Shown here piece by piece: positions 46,848-55,711 of a stretch of 64,000 nucleotides of DNA (the first letter of the stretch is position 1; each line of letters begins with the position of its first letter). The notes under the pieces were generated by a model. It had not been told where the DNA came from. It did no database searches and worked only from the letters and a program-made list of their open reading frames with translations. The stretch spans positions 3,782,001 to 3,846,000 of the forward strand of contig NZ_CP043042.1 in assembly GCF_008122265.1 (NCBI RefSeq), given 5' to 3'. This stretch comes from Marinobacter fonticola. GTDB lineage: Bacteria > Pseudomonadota > Gammaproteobacteria > Pseudomonadales > Oleiphilaceae. The position numbers and the translations under genes are program-made.

Positions 46848-46983
46848 TTCTATGCCGTGCCTGGCTTGAGCCGGGCACGCCCCTCCCGATCCATTGACCG
46901 CCTTCGCTCGCGCCGCCTCTGCAACACTTCACGAGTCCCCGATGATCCCTGTCCCGCCAGCCTGTGCCTTGGAAAGCGCGACC

Positions 46984-47011
46984 CAAAAAAAGCAGGCCGG
47001 AGCCTGCTTTT
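46984..47011 (-). terminator. Terminator of aceEF (bidirectional)
   Basis: AGCAGGC-CGGA-GCCTGCT, a 7-bp stem flanked by seven A on plus, hence T7 on minus, right after the aceF stop. On the plus strand TTTT follows, so it may also end the small-protein transcript. Confidence 0.85.
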
Positions 47012-47042
47012 CATATTTCTTCTTCGCCAACTCTCCTTTCCG

Positions 47043-49088
47043 TTAGAGCAACAACCGGCGCACATCGCCCAGCAAGTTGCCGAGTAACGTGGTAAAGCGT
47101 GCGGCATCCGCGCCATTGACAGCGCGATGGTCGTAGGACAGGGAGAGCGGCATCATCAACCGCGGCTGGAATGCCTCGCCATCCCATGTCGGTTTCATGG
47201 ACGCCTTGGATAGCCCCAATATGGCCACCTCCGGCGTGTTGACGATGGGCGTGAACGCGGTGCCGCCGATCCCCCCCAAGCTGGTAATGGAGAAGCAGGC
47301 GCCCTGCATTTCGTTGGGTTTGAGCTTCTTCTCCCGCGCTTTGGCGGCCAACTCCGAGGCTTCCGCCGCTAGCTCCCACAGGCCTTTCTTGTCGACATCC
47401 TTGATGACCGGCACCATCAGACCGGCCGGCGTGTCCACCGCAATGCCGATATGCACGTAACGCTTACGGATCAGCTCTTTGCGCTCCATGTCCAGAGACA
47501 CGTTGAACTGCGGCAGTTCCGCCAGCGCGTGAGCGCAGGCCTTGAGTACGAAAGGCAGTGGTGTCATCTTCACACCCCGCTTCTCGCCTTCGGCTTTCAG
47601 GTCCTTGCGGAAGGCTTCCATATCGGTGATATCCGCATCTTCGTGCTGGGTGACATGAGGCACGTTGAGCCAGCTGCGCTGCATATTGGTGGCCGTAGCC
47701 ACCTGCATGCGCGACATGCTTTCCCGCTCGATCTCACCGAATTGGCCGAAGTCCGGCAGTTTGATGCCCGGGATACCAGCCCCGGCCGATGCAGAACCTC
47801 CTTCCTGGGTGCGCTTGAGCTCGGACTTCACATAGCCCTGGACATCGTCCTTGAGAATGCGTCCTTTCGGTCCGCTGCCCTTGATCCGGCCCATGTCCAC
47901 GCCGAACTCTCGGGCCAGCTTGCGGACCGCAGGCCCCGCATGCACCTTGGCACCATCGGTGCGGGGCACCGGCTCGGAGTCGTCGGATTTCCCGGCATCT
48001 TCCTTTTTCGAGGCAGCTTTCTTCTCGCTTTGCTTTTGCTGGGACGCTTCTTCCTCGGCCGCTTCGTCCGATTCGTCCTCGGCAGCGTCTTCCTCACCTT
48101 CGTCGGTGACGGTCAACTCAAGCAGATCATCGCCTTCCGACAGTTTGTCGCCTTCACTGACCAGCACCTTGGTGACTTTGCCAGCATAGGGGGAAGGAAT
48201 TTCGAAGGTCGCCTTATCCGATTCGACGGTGACCAGCGGATCTTCCTCGGCCACCTCATCCCCATCCTTGACGTTAATCTCGATAACCGGCACATCCTCG
48301 GCGCCATCCATGCTGGGCACCTTGACGATTTCCTTGCGGGTACCACCAGAGGACTTCTTGGTTTTTCCTTTCTTCGGCTCGGATTCCGCTTTTTCCTCGG
48401 ATTTGTCTTCAGCCTCGCTCTCGGGTTCGTCGGTCGGCGCTTCATCGGCGGCCTCATCACCCTCGCCGGAGAGTGTCATTTCCAGCAGATCGTTGCCTTC
48501 CGAGAGCTTGTCGCCCTCCTTTACCAGCACTTTTTCCACTTTGCCGGCGTAGGGCGACGGAATCTCGAAGGTCGCCTTATCGGACTCCACGGTGACCAGT
48601 GGATCCTCTTCGGCCACTTCGTCGCCAGGCTGAACGTTGATCTCGATAACCGGCACATCTTCGGCGCCGTCCATGCTGGGGACTTTGACCGTCTCCTTGC
48701 GAGAGCCGCCAGCGGATTTCTTCTCCGCCTTTTTGGGCTTTTCTTCCTTATCGCCCGTATCCTTCTTACTGCCTTTATCTTCCTTATCTTCCTTTTCAGA
48801 CTCGGCCGGTTTTTCCTCCTCCGGCTCATCGTCATCGGCGCCGTCGGCATCGTCGGTTTCGATCATGCCGACGACATCGCCTTCCTTGACCTTGTCGCCC
48901 ACCTTGGCGGTGATTTTGGTGATCTTGCCCGCCGCGGGTGACGGCAGATCGACTGAGGCTTTGTCGGATTCCACCGTCAGGATGGAATCTTCCTCCTCGA
49001 CCGTGTCGCCCTTGCTGACGGTGATCTCGATGATCTCAACTTCGTCCGCACCGCCGAGATCGGGAACCTTGATTTCCTGTTCGCTCAT
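47043..49088 (-). CDS. aceF: Pyruvate dehydrogenase E2, dihydrolipoamide acetyltransferase AceF
   Basis: 681 residues. Three lipoyl domains (about 1-75, 130-205, 250-325), each with a lysine to be lipoylated (VESDKAS, VESDKAT twice), joined by acidic/Lys linkers of low complexity. The E1/E3-binding domain (about 375-415; HAGPAVRKLAREFGVDMGRIKGSG) and the catalytic domain follow, with the active-site motif SLSYDHRAVNGADAARF (His, and Asn as in Azotobacter E2). Lipoyl domains 2 and 3 are almost identical at DNA level. Eleven bases after aceE. Confidence 0.97.
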   Translation of the reverse strand: MSEQEIKVPDLGGADEVEIIEITVSKGDTVEEEDSILTVESDKASVDLPSPAAGKITKITAKVGDKVKEGDVVGMIETDDADGADDDEPEEEKPAESEKEDKEDKGSKKDTGDKEEKPKKAEKKSAGGSRKETVKVPSMDGAEDVPVIEINVQPGDEVAEEDPLVTVESDKATFEIPSPYAGKVEKVLVKEGDKLSEGNDLLEMTLSGEGDEAADEAPTDEPESEAEDKSEEKAESEPKKGKTKKSSGGTRKEIVKVPSMDGAEDVPVIEINVKDGDEVAEEDPLVTVESDKATFEIPSPYAGKVTKVLVSEGDKLSEGDDLLELTVTDEGEEDAAEDESDEAAEEEASQQKQSEKKAASKKEDAGKSDDSEPVPRTDGAKVHAGPAVRKLAREFGVDMGRIKGSGPKGRILKDDVQGYVKSELKRTQEGGSASAGAGIPGIKLPDFGQFGEIERESMSRMQVATATNMQRSWLNVPHVTQHEDADITDMEAFRKDLKAEGEKRGVKMTPLPFVLKACAHALAELPQFNVSLDMERKELIRKRYVHIGIAVDTPAGLMVPVIKDVDKKGLWELAAEASELAAKAREKKLKPNEMQGACFSITSLGGIGGTAFTPIVNTPEVAILGLSKASMKPTWDGEAFQPRLMMPLSLSYDHRAVNGADAARFTTLLGNLLGDVRRLLL

Positions 49089-49098
49089 GGCGGTCTCC

Positions 49099-51759
49099 TT
49101 AAACCTTCAGCGGGTTGGGTTTGTTGCGGTCGATACCGTATTTACGCATCGCCTCAAGCACTTGATCCTGCTTGACCTCCCCTTCCCGGGACAACGCCGT
49201 CAGTGCCGCAACCACCACATGGTAGCGATCGACCTCGAAGAAGCTGCGTAGGCGCTCGCGTGTATCGCTGCGACCGTAGCCATCGGTGCCAAGCACCTCG
49301 TATTCGGTCGGAATCCAGCGGCGTACCTGATCGGCGTAGAGCTTCATGTAGTCCGTGGATGCGACTACCGGGCCCTTCTGCTTTTCCAGGCATTTGGTAA
49401 TGTAAGGCTGTTTCGCCTTATCGTCCGGATGAAGCCTGTTCCAGCGGTCCACGTGCTGGCCGTCGCGGGCCAGTTCGTTGAAGCTGGTCACGCTCCACAC
49501 GTCGCTGGCCACGCTGAAGTCATCTTTGAGTAACTGGGCGGCCGCCCGGACCTCGTTGAGGATCGCGCCGCAACCCAGTAGCTGAACCCGAGGCGTCTTC
49601 TTGCGGCCTTTGGTTTCGACGGACTCCAGTTGGTACATGCCTTTGACGATGCCGTCCTCGACACCTTTGGGCATGGCCGGCTGCTGGTAATTTTCGTTCA
49701 GCAACGTGATGTAATAGAAAACATTTTCGTTGTTTTCGTACATTCGCTTCATGCCATCGTGCACAATCACGGCCAGTTCGTAGGCATAGGTGGGGTCGTA
49801 GGACACGCAGGACGGGAACGTCTGGGCCAGGATATGGCTGTGCCCATCCTGGTGCTGCAAGCCCTCGCCGTTGAGCGTGGTACGGCCGGAAGTGCCGCCC
49901 ATGAGGAAGCCTCGGGCCTGGATATCGCAGGAGGCCCAAGCCAAGTCGCCCACCCGCTGGAAACCGAACATGGAGTAGAAACTGTAGAACGGAATCAGCG
50001 GGAAATCATTGGTGCTGTAGGAGGTGGCACACGCCATCCAGGCGGCCATCGAGCCATCCTCGGTGATGCCTTCCTCGAGGATCTGGCCCTGCTTGTCCTC
50101 CTTGTAGTACATGATCTGTTCACGGTCCTGGGGCGTGTATTTCTGCCCCTCGGAGGTATAGATCCCCATCTGGCGGAACATCCCTTCCATGCCGAACGTT
50201 CGCGCCTCGTCCGGTACGATAGGCACCACCCGCTTGCCAACGCGCTTGTCCTTGGACAATGAGGTCAGAAGGCGCACAAACGCCATGGTGGTTGAGATTT
50301 CCCGGTCGCCGGAACCGTCCAGCAGATTGCTGAAAATGTCGACTTTCGGAATTTGCAGCGGCTGGCTGTCCCTGCGGCGTTTGGGATAGAAACCACCCAG
50401 TTCCTGCCGGCGCTTTTTCATGTAGACCATTTCCGGACTATCCGGCGCCGGACGGTAATAGGGCACGTCCTTGAGTTCTTCGTCCTTCAACGGGATGCCG
50501 AAACGATCACGGAAAGCCTTGAGCCCCTCAATATCCATCTTCTTAAGGGAATGGGCGGTGTTCTGCGCCTCGCCGGCGGCGCCGAAACCATAGCCCTTGA
50601 TGGTGTGCGCAAGAATGACCGTCGGCTTGCCTTTATTATGAACGGCGTTGTGATAGGCGGCGTAGACCTTGTACGGGTCATGACCGCCACGGTTGAGCTG
50701 GTTGATGTCGTCGTCGGTCATGTCCTCGACCAACTTCGCCAGCTCCGGGTACTTGCCGAAGAAGTGCTTACGGGTATAGGCCGGACCATTGCTCTTATAG
50801 TTCTGCAGTTCACCGTCGCAGATTTCATCCATGGCGTGCTGCATCACACCGTCGGTATCGCGTTCAAACAACTGGTCCCACATGCGGCCCCAAACCACCT
50901 TGAGTACGTTCCAGTTGGCCCCCCGGAACACACCTTCCAATTCCTGGATGATTTTGCCGTTGCCACGCACCGGGCCGTCCAGGCGCTGCAGGTTGCAGTT
51001 GATGACGAAGATCAGGTTGTCCAGCTTTTCGCGGCCGGCCAGCGCGATAGCGCCCAGGGTTTCCGGCTCGTCGCATTCGCCATCGCCGATAAAGCACCAC
51101 ACGTGGCGGTCGCCCATATCGATCAACTCGCGACTGTGGAGGTACTTCATGACGTGCGCTTGGTAGATCGCCTGAATGGGCCCCAACCCCATGGAAACGG
51201 TGGGAAATTCCCAGTAATCCGGCATTAACCAAGGGTGCGGGTAGGACGACAAGCCGTTGCCATCGACCTCTTCGCGATATTTATCCAGGTGCTCTTCTTC
51301 AAATCGCCCTTCCAGATAAGAGCGGGCGTAGATACCCGGCGACGAATGACCCTGGAAATACACCGAATCGGATTCTTGCTTCTCGTTGCCGGCATTAAAG
51401 AAGTAGTTGAAACCAACATCGTAAAGCGTGGCCGCCGACGAGAACGAGGATACGTGTCCGCCCAGTTCGCCTGGGCGCTTGTTCGCCCGCAGCACCATCG
51501 CCAGGGCATTCCAGCGGATCAACGAACGAATGCGGCGTTCCATGAACAGGTCGCCCGGCATCCGTGATTCCTGGGTGACGGGAATGGTGTTGCGAAACGG
51601 CGTGGTAATCGAATAGGGAAGCTGGGTACCGTCCCGGCTGGCACGCTCGGAAAGACGTTCCATGATGAACTTGGCACGCTCCAACCCCTCATTCTCGATG
51701 AGGGAGTCCAGCGCCTCCATCCATTCCTGGGTTTCGATAGGATCTTCGTCCTGATACAT
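49099..51759 (-). CDS. aceE: Pyruvate dehydrogenase E1 component (homodimeric) AceE
   Basis: 886 residues, full length. A thiamine-diphosphate enzyme that decarboxylates pyruvate and passes acetyl to the AceF lipoyl arm. The ThDP motif is IGDGECDEPETLGAIALAGREKLDNLIFVINCNLQ; active-site segments GHSSPGIYARSYLEGR and SGRTTLNGEGLQHQDGHS are clear. AGGAGGGTCGG precedes ATG 51759, a strong ribosome-binding site. E3 is not encoded here. Confidence 0.98.
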   Translation of the reverse strand: MYQDEDPIETQEWMEALDSLIENEGLERAKFIMERLSERASRDGTQLPYSITTPFRNTIPVTQESRMPGDLFMERRIRSLIRWNALAMVLRANKRPGELGGHVSSFSSAATLYDVGFNYFFNAGNEKQESDSVYFQGHSSPGIYARSYLEGRFEEEHLDKYREEVDGNGLSSYPHPWLMPDYWEFPTVSMGLGPIQAIYQAHVMKYLHSRELIDMGDRHVWCFIGDGECDEPETLGAIALAGREKLDNLIFVINCNLQRLDGPVRGNGKIIQELEGVFRGANWNVLKVVWGRMWDQLFERDTDGVMQHAMDEICDGELQNYKSNGPAYTRKHFFGKYPELAKLVEDMTDDDINQLNRGGHDPYKVYAAYHNAVHNKGKPTVILAHTIKGYGFGAAGEAQNTAHSLKKMDIEGLKAFRDRFGIPLKDEELKDVPYYRPAPDSPEMVYMKKRRQELGGFYPKRRRDSQPLQIPKVDIFSNLLDGSGDREISTTMAFVRLLTSLSKDKRVGKRVVPIVPDEARTFGMEGMFRQMGIYTSEGQKYTPQDREQIMYYKEDKQGQILEEGITEDGSMAAWMACATSYSTNDFPLIPFYSFYSMFGFQRVGDLAWASCDIQARGFLMGGTSGRTTLNGEGLQHQDGHSHILAQTFPSCVSYDPTYAYELAVIVHDGMKRMYENNENVFYYITLLNENYQQPAMPKGVEDGIVKGMYQLESVETKGRKKTPRVQLLGCGAILNEVRAAAQLLKDDFSVASDVWSVTSFNELARDGQHVDRWNRLHPDDKAKQPYITKCLEKQKGPVVASTDYMKLYADQVRRWIPTEYEVLGTDGYGRSDTRERLRSFFEVDRYHVVVAALTALSREGEVKQDQVLEAMRKYGIDRNKPNPLKV

Positions 51760-52028
51760 CCGACCCTCCTAAAGGTGTCAGTTGAGGCGCCTTGTGGGCG
51801 CTCCTGATTGCGGCAAATCATTGCGCTCGTTGCGCGGGGTTACTGCACTCATGACAGCATGACGTTCACGGCGGGAGCGGTTTGGCTCCCTCGACGGCTT
51901 GAAACAGGAAAGCAGGTATGCCGGGGCCCAGTAAAGCAAAATTCAATAGCCGGATGACCTGCGTCAGGCGCCTTGAACTCGCTGGACATCGTCCCGCTGT
52001 GGCCAGCGTGTATTTTCGCAGGCACTCT

Positions 52029-52090
52029 CTAAGCCCAACTAAGCCCAACTAAGCCAAAATTAAGCCCAACTAAGCCAAAATTCCTAAGCC
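52029..52090. repeat. CTAAGCCCAA tandem repeat cluster
   Basis: Two 10-bp units are followed by a perfect 21-bp tandem duplication (52041-52061 and 52062-52082) and a final CTAAGCC. It lies about 270 bases upstream of aceE. Slippage product or regulator array. Confidence 0.85.
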
Positions 52091-52370
52091 AGAAACCCCT
52101 AAGCATAGAACAGGATCAACAACTTGCTTATGACGAACCGTTAAGGAATCCTTGAGCAGGCTCTGTATAGCGTCCGGCTTCAACGCAGGCTGAATGCTCT
52201 TCAGGGCCTGTTCAAAGGCTCCTTAGGCATGTCCATGACCTACCGTCATACAAGACAGCTAGGATGAAATGTTCCGCCGATAGTCACAAGGGCTATGCGA
52301 CCAATTTCTAAGAACGCTTGAGAAAAGCGCCAGCGAACCGCCCCGCCCGTTCGATTTTGGCGTCAGTCCA

Positions 52371-52383
52371 CACTAGTCTAGTG
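52371..52383. promoter_or_regulatory. Candidate operator upstream of lutA
   Basis: CACTAGTCTAGTG, a 13-base palindrome 65 bases before the lutA start. Its regulator is unknown; no GntR-type gene is next to the operon. Confidence 0.35.
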
Positions 52384-52447
52384 AGAGACATAAAGACCTC
52401 AGAATATGCAAAGGTGTCACAAGACTGATGAGAGATCGCGCATCCGT

Positions 52448-53200
52448 ATGAACGCTACGCCTGTAAATCGTGTCTATCTGTTCGGAACTTGCCTAGTCGA
52501 TGTGTTCCACCCCCGCGCCGGTATGGCCGCCGTCCGTCTGCTGGAACGCGAGGGCATCTTCGTCGATTTCCCGCCCGAGCAAACCTGCTGCGGTCAGCCG
52601 CCTTATAACTCGGGCTACGATGAACAAGCTCGGGACGTTGCCCGGCAGGTGGTCGAGCGTTTCAGCGATCCGATCCCCGTTATCGTCCCCTCCGGTTCTT
52701 GTGCCGGTATGCTGCGCCACCACTACCCCAGCCTGCTCGCGGACGACCCCCTTGCCAACGCCGCACAGGATCTGGCGGCACGTACCTATGAGCTGCACGA
52801 ATTTCTGAATCGCGTACTTAAGATTCGCCTGGAGGACCAGGGCGCCCCTGTCCGCGTGGCGATGCACACCGCGTGCTCCGCGCGGCGCGAGATGGGCGTA
52901 CGGGACGATGGGCTCGCCCTGCTGGGTCAGTTGAAACACGTCGAAGTGTGCGAGCCGGAGAATGCAGAAGCCTGCTGCGGTTTCGGCGGCACCTTCGCGG
53001 TGAAAATGTCCGAGGTTTCCGCTGCCATGGCCTCAGATAAGTGCGGGGCGATCCGGGCCACCGGAGCCCGTCAGTTGCTGAGCAGCGACTGTGGCTGTCT
53101 GATGAATATCGACGGCATGCTGCGTAAGCAAGGACAGGACCTGAACGGCGAACATCTGGCAGAATTTATCTGGAAGCGGACGGGAGGCGAACCTTTATGA
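52448..53200 (+). CDS. lutA: L-lactate oxidation iron-sulfur protein LutA (YkgE)
   Basis: 250 residues. Two CCG (cysteine-rich) domains: VYLFGTCLVDVFHP...EQTCCGQPPYNSGY and AMHTACSARREMG...NAEACCGFGGTFAVKMSE. Subunit of the LutABC L-lactate dehydrogenase. ATG 52448 (MNATPVNRVYLFG) is preferred over an upstream ATG at 52406, which has no ribosome-binding site and adds an atypical tail; the chosen start has only a weak one. It overlaps lutB by 4 bases (ATGA). Confidence 0.93.
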   Translation: MNATPVNRVYLFGTCLVDVFHPRAGMAAVRLLEREGIFVDFPPEQTCCGQPPYNSGYDEQARDVARQVVERFSDPIPVIVPSGSCAGMLRHHYPSLLADDPLANAAQDLAARTYELHEFLNRVLKIRLEDQGAPVRVAMHTACSARREMGVRDDGLALLGQLKHVEVCEPENAEACCGFGGTFAVKMSEVSAAMASDKCGAIRATGARQLLSSDCGCLMNIDGMLRKQGQDLNGEHLAEFIWKRTGGEPL

Positions 53201-54639
53201 GTGGATTCAGCACCCATCCCGATCACGACTTCGACGTTCGCATCCACGATGCCCTGGGCAACGCGGAGTTACGCGAGAGTTTTCACGGGGCAATGCATTT
53301 TCTGCGGGATAAGCGTCGCACCCAGTTTCCGGACCCGAACGCCCTGGAAGCCCTGCGCGACCGTGGTGCCGCCATCCGCGACCGCGCGTTGGCCCGGCTG
53401 CCCGATTTGCTCGAGCAGCTCGAGCGCAACTGCACCCGCAACGGCATACAGGTGCATTGGGCGGAGACCGCCGAAGAGGCAAACACCCTGATTACCGGTC
53501 TGGTCAACGCCGCCCAGGGCAAACGCATCGTCAAAGGCAAATCGATGGCCACCGAGGAAATAGGCCTGAACTCGGCTTTCGAAGCCGCCGGCTTTACCTG
53601 CCTGGAATCCGATATGGGCGAATACATCGTCCAGCAAGCGAACGAAACGCCGTCCCACATCATCATGCCGGCGATTCATCGCAACAAGGCAAGCATCGCG
53701 CGTCAGTTCCACACGCAGATCCCCGAGACGCCGTACACGGAGGATGTGGATGAACTGATCGGCACCGGACGCCGGGTTCTGCGCCGGGCGTTTGCCGAGG
53801 CGGATGTGGGCATTTCCGGCGTCAATTTCGCGGTGGCCGAAACCGGCACCCTCTGCCTGGTGGAGAACGAAGGCAACGGCCGCATGTCCACCACGGTACC
53901 CGACATGCACATCGCCGTGATGGGTATCGAGAAAGTTATTGAGCGTTTGGCCGACCTGCCGGACCTACTGCGGCTGCTCACCCGGTCCGCCACCGGCCAG
54001 GCTGTCACGACTTATCTCAACTTGATCAGCAGCCCCCGCAAGCAAGACGAGTGCGACGGCCCGCGCCAGGTGCATTTGGTGCTTCTGGACAACGGCCGCA
54101 GTCGGATCTATGCCGACCGCCAGCTACGCGAAACCCTACGCTGTATCCGTTGCGGCGCATGCATGAATCATTGCCCCGTCTACGAGCGCTTGGGCGGACA
54201 CGCTTACGGCACAGTTTACCCGGGGCCCATCGGACAGGTCGTCATGCCGCAACTGCACGGGCTTGACCGCGCCGGCAAGCTGACCCAGGCCTGCAGCCTC
54301 AACGGCGCCTGCGGCGAAGCCTGCCCCGTACGCATCCCCCTCCCCGACCTGATCCGCCGACTGCGGCATGAAGGTGTCACCCAGGACACCGGGAGTCCGG
54401 TCAAAGGCCATGGCCGCCAGCGCAAACCGGCAGAGGCGCTGACCTGGAAGATCTGGAGCCTGATCCACCGTACGCCTTGGCTCTATAGCCTGACCACCCA
54501 CCTCGCCACCCGGGCGCGGAAGCTGTTGCCACCCTGGCCCCGCGCCTGGACAAACCACCGCGCACCGCTCGAACCTGCCGAACGGAGTTTCCGCGAGATG
54601 ATGGAGCAGCGCGGACGTGATCCCGGAGGCAAGCAATGA
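53197..54639 (+). CDS. lutB: L-lactate oxidation iron-sulfur protein LutB (YkgF)
   Basis: 480 residues. The N-terminal LUD domain (about 60-300; VKGKSMATEEIGLN, AETGTLCLVENEGNGR) is followed by ferredoxin-like clusters: CIRCGACMNHCPVY (about 307-320) and CSLNGACGEACPVRIP. Electron-carrying subunit. Coupled to both neighbours by 4-base overlaps. Confidence 0.95.
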   Translation: MSGFSTHPDHDFDVRIHDALGNAELRESFHGAMHFLRDKRRTQFPDPNALEALRDRGAAIRDRALARLPDLLEQLERNCTRNGIQVHWAETAEEANTLITGLVNAAQGKRIVKGKSMATEEIGLNSAFEAAGFTCLESDMGEYIVQQANETPSHIIMPAIHRNKASIARQFHTQIPETPYTEDVDELIGTGRRVLRRAFAEADVGISGVNFAVAETGTLCLVENEGNGRMSTTVPDMHIAVMGIEKVIERLADLPDLLRLLTRSATGQAVTTYLNLISSPRKQDECDGPRQVHLVLLDNGRSRIYADRQLRETLRCIRCGACMNHCPVYERLGGHAYGTVYPGPIGQVVMPQLHGLDRAGKLTQACSLNGACGEACPVRIPLPDLIRRLRHEGVTQDTGSPVKGHGRQRKPAEALTWKIWSLIHRTPWLYSLTTHLATRARKLLPPWPRAWTNHRAPLEPAERSFREMMEQRGRDPGGKQ

Positions 54640-55277
54640 ACAGTAAAGAGCGCATCCTGGCCCGCTTGCGACACGGTCGCGCAAGCTCGCCGGCAACGCC
54701 CTACGATGCCGGTGGCAGCCCGGCGGAAACGCCCGTTCAGCTCGACATCGACAGCATGATTCAAGCGTTGGAAGCGGCACACGCCACAGTGTTTCGCTTA
54801 CCGGCGAAGGACTGGCCCAACCATTTGGCCGGCTTGGCCAAGGAGCGGGAATGGACGCGCTGGTGGATCGGCCGCGACGAAGCTGGAAAAACCTGGCAAA
54901 ACCGTGAGCCGAATTCGCCAGCCACCCTATTCACCGATTGGGACACCCAGAAACACGACCTCTTCGACAATGCGCAAGTCGCCCTTAGCCAAGCCCAGGG
55001 CGGCATTACCGAAACCGGCACCCTGATCGTCGAGAGCCATTCCAACGTGCCCCGCACGCTCTCGCTGGTGCCGCCGGTCCACATCGTGATCGTGCACGAG
55101 TCGACGCTGGTGGCCACGCTGCAGCAGGCGCTCGATCAGTATGGGCCAGGCAAGATGCCCACTAACCTGATCTTTATTTCCGGTCCCTCGAAGACCGCCG
55201 ATATCCAACAAACCCTGGCCTATGGCGCTCATGGACCTAAAGAGCTGGTCGTTTATCTCTGCACCGCCGAGGACTGA
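54636..55277 (+). CDS. lutC: L-lactate utilisation protein LutC (YkgG)
   Basis: 213 residues. A LUD-domain protein: SQAQGGITETGTLIVESH and SLVPPVHIVIVHESTLV are conserved, followed by FISGPSKTADIQQTLAYGAHGPKELVVYL. Third subunit of the LutABC complex. ATG overlaps the lutB stop. No lactate permease or LutR-type regulator lies next to the operon. Confidence 0.94.
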   Translation: MNSKERILARLRHGRASSPATPYDAGGSPAETPVQLDIDSMIQALEAAHATVFRLPAKDWPNHLAGLAKEREWTRWWIGRDEAGKTWQNREPNSPATLFTDWDTQKHDLFDNAQVALSQAQGGITETGTLIVESHSNVPRTLSLVPPVHIVIVHESTLVATLQQALDQYGPGKMPTNLIFISGPSKTADIQQTLAYGAHGPKELVVYLCTAED

Positions 55278-55474
55278 CCTGGCACTGAGGCCTATCCGCT
55301 ATTTTCCTTTTTGGCGGGTGTAATTCGCTTACCGTTCTAAATATACCCTCGGTCGAGCTTGGTGCGTTCCGCCTTAGAGCGCATACGTTTTTACGGTATT
55401 TCTTTTGAAATCGCTGAAAACAACGCAGATAAACCGTGGATGGCCGGCAGCTTTCCCGAGACATTTAATTAGAC

Positions 55475-55503
55475 CTGAAAATAAATCGCCATTCCGGTAT
55501 ACT
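55475..55503 (+). promoter_or_regulatory. Candidate sigma-70 promoter of the KamA-family gene
   Basis: TATACT at 55498-55503 with CTGAAA (4 of 6 to TTGACA) 17 bases upstream. The transcript would carry a 200-base leader including the repeats. Confidence 0.4.
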
Positions 55504-55652
55504 CCGCGTCCCGTTTATTGCCGGGGGTTAAGGAGGGTGAGACAGAAGGAATTCGTGTAGCGCGATCGCACAAGCGTGCGGCCCTCTCTTGCTCCATAAA
55601 ACGAGCCGTCAATGCCCATAAGAAGGCATTCGCATCAGCACCAAGACCTAAG

Positions 55653-55692
55653 TGCTGAGACCGAGATAGTAGTGCCGAGACCAAGACATTAG
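55653..55692 (+). repeat. Two tandem 20-bp repeats
   Basis: TGCTGAGACCGAGATAGTAG and TGCCGAGACCAAGACATTAG, adjacent, 16 of 20 identical, with a more degenerate unit just before (55633-55652). Located 20 bases upstream of the KamA-family start. Confidence 0.7.
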
Positions 55693-55711
55693 CGCCGTGA
55701 GAGGGAGGCCC

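Larger units (their letters stand above)
51760..52447. other. Divergent region aceE / lutA with tandem repeats
   Basis: About 690 bases without a supported gene. It holds the CTAAGCCCAA repeat cluster (52029-52090), a hairpin CACTAG-T-CTAGTG at 52371-52383 near lutA (possible operator), and the promoters of both operons. Confidence 0.5.
55278..55711. other. Intergenic region upstream of the KamA-family gene
   Basis: About 430 bases. Contains the candidate promoter at 55475-55503 and the tandem 20-bp repeats at 55653-55692. No gene is supported. Confidence 0.5.

Noticed and set aside
47451..48941. Open frame of 496 codons on the plus strand opposite aceF
   Set aside because: It is the antisense of the E/K/D-rich linkers and lipoyl repeats of aceF. 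It has no ribosome-binding site or family features.
54051..54360. Broken second Fe-S cluster in LutB (CSLNGAC lacks a cysteine)
   Set aside because: From memory, this spacing is usual in YkgF/LutB proteins of gammaproteobacteria, so it is not a defect.
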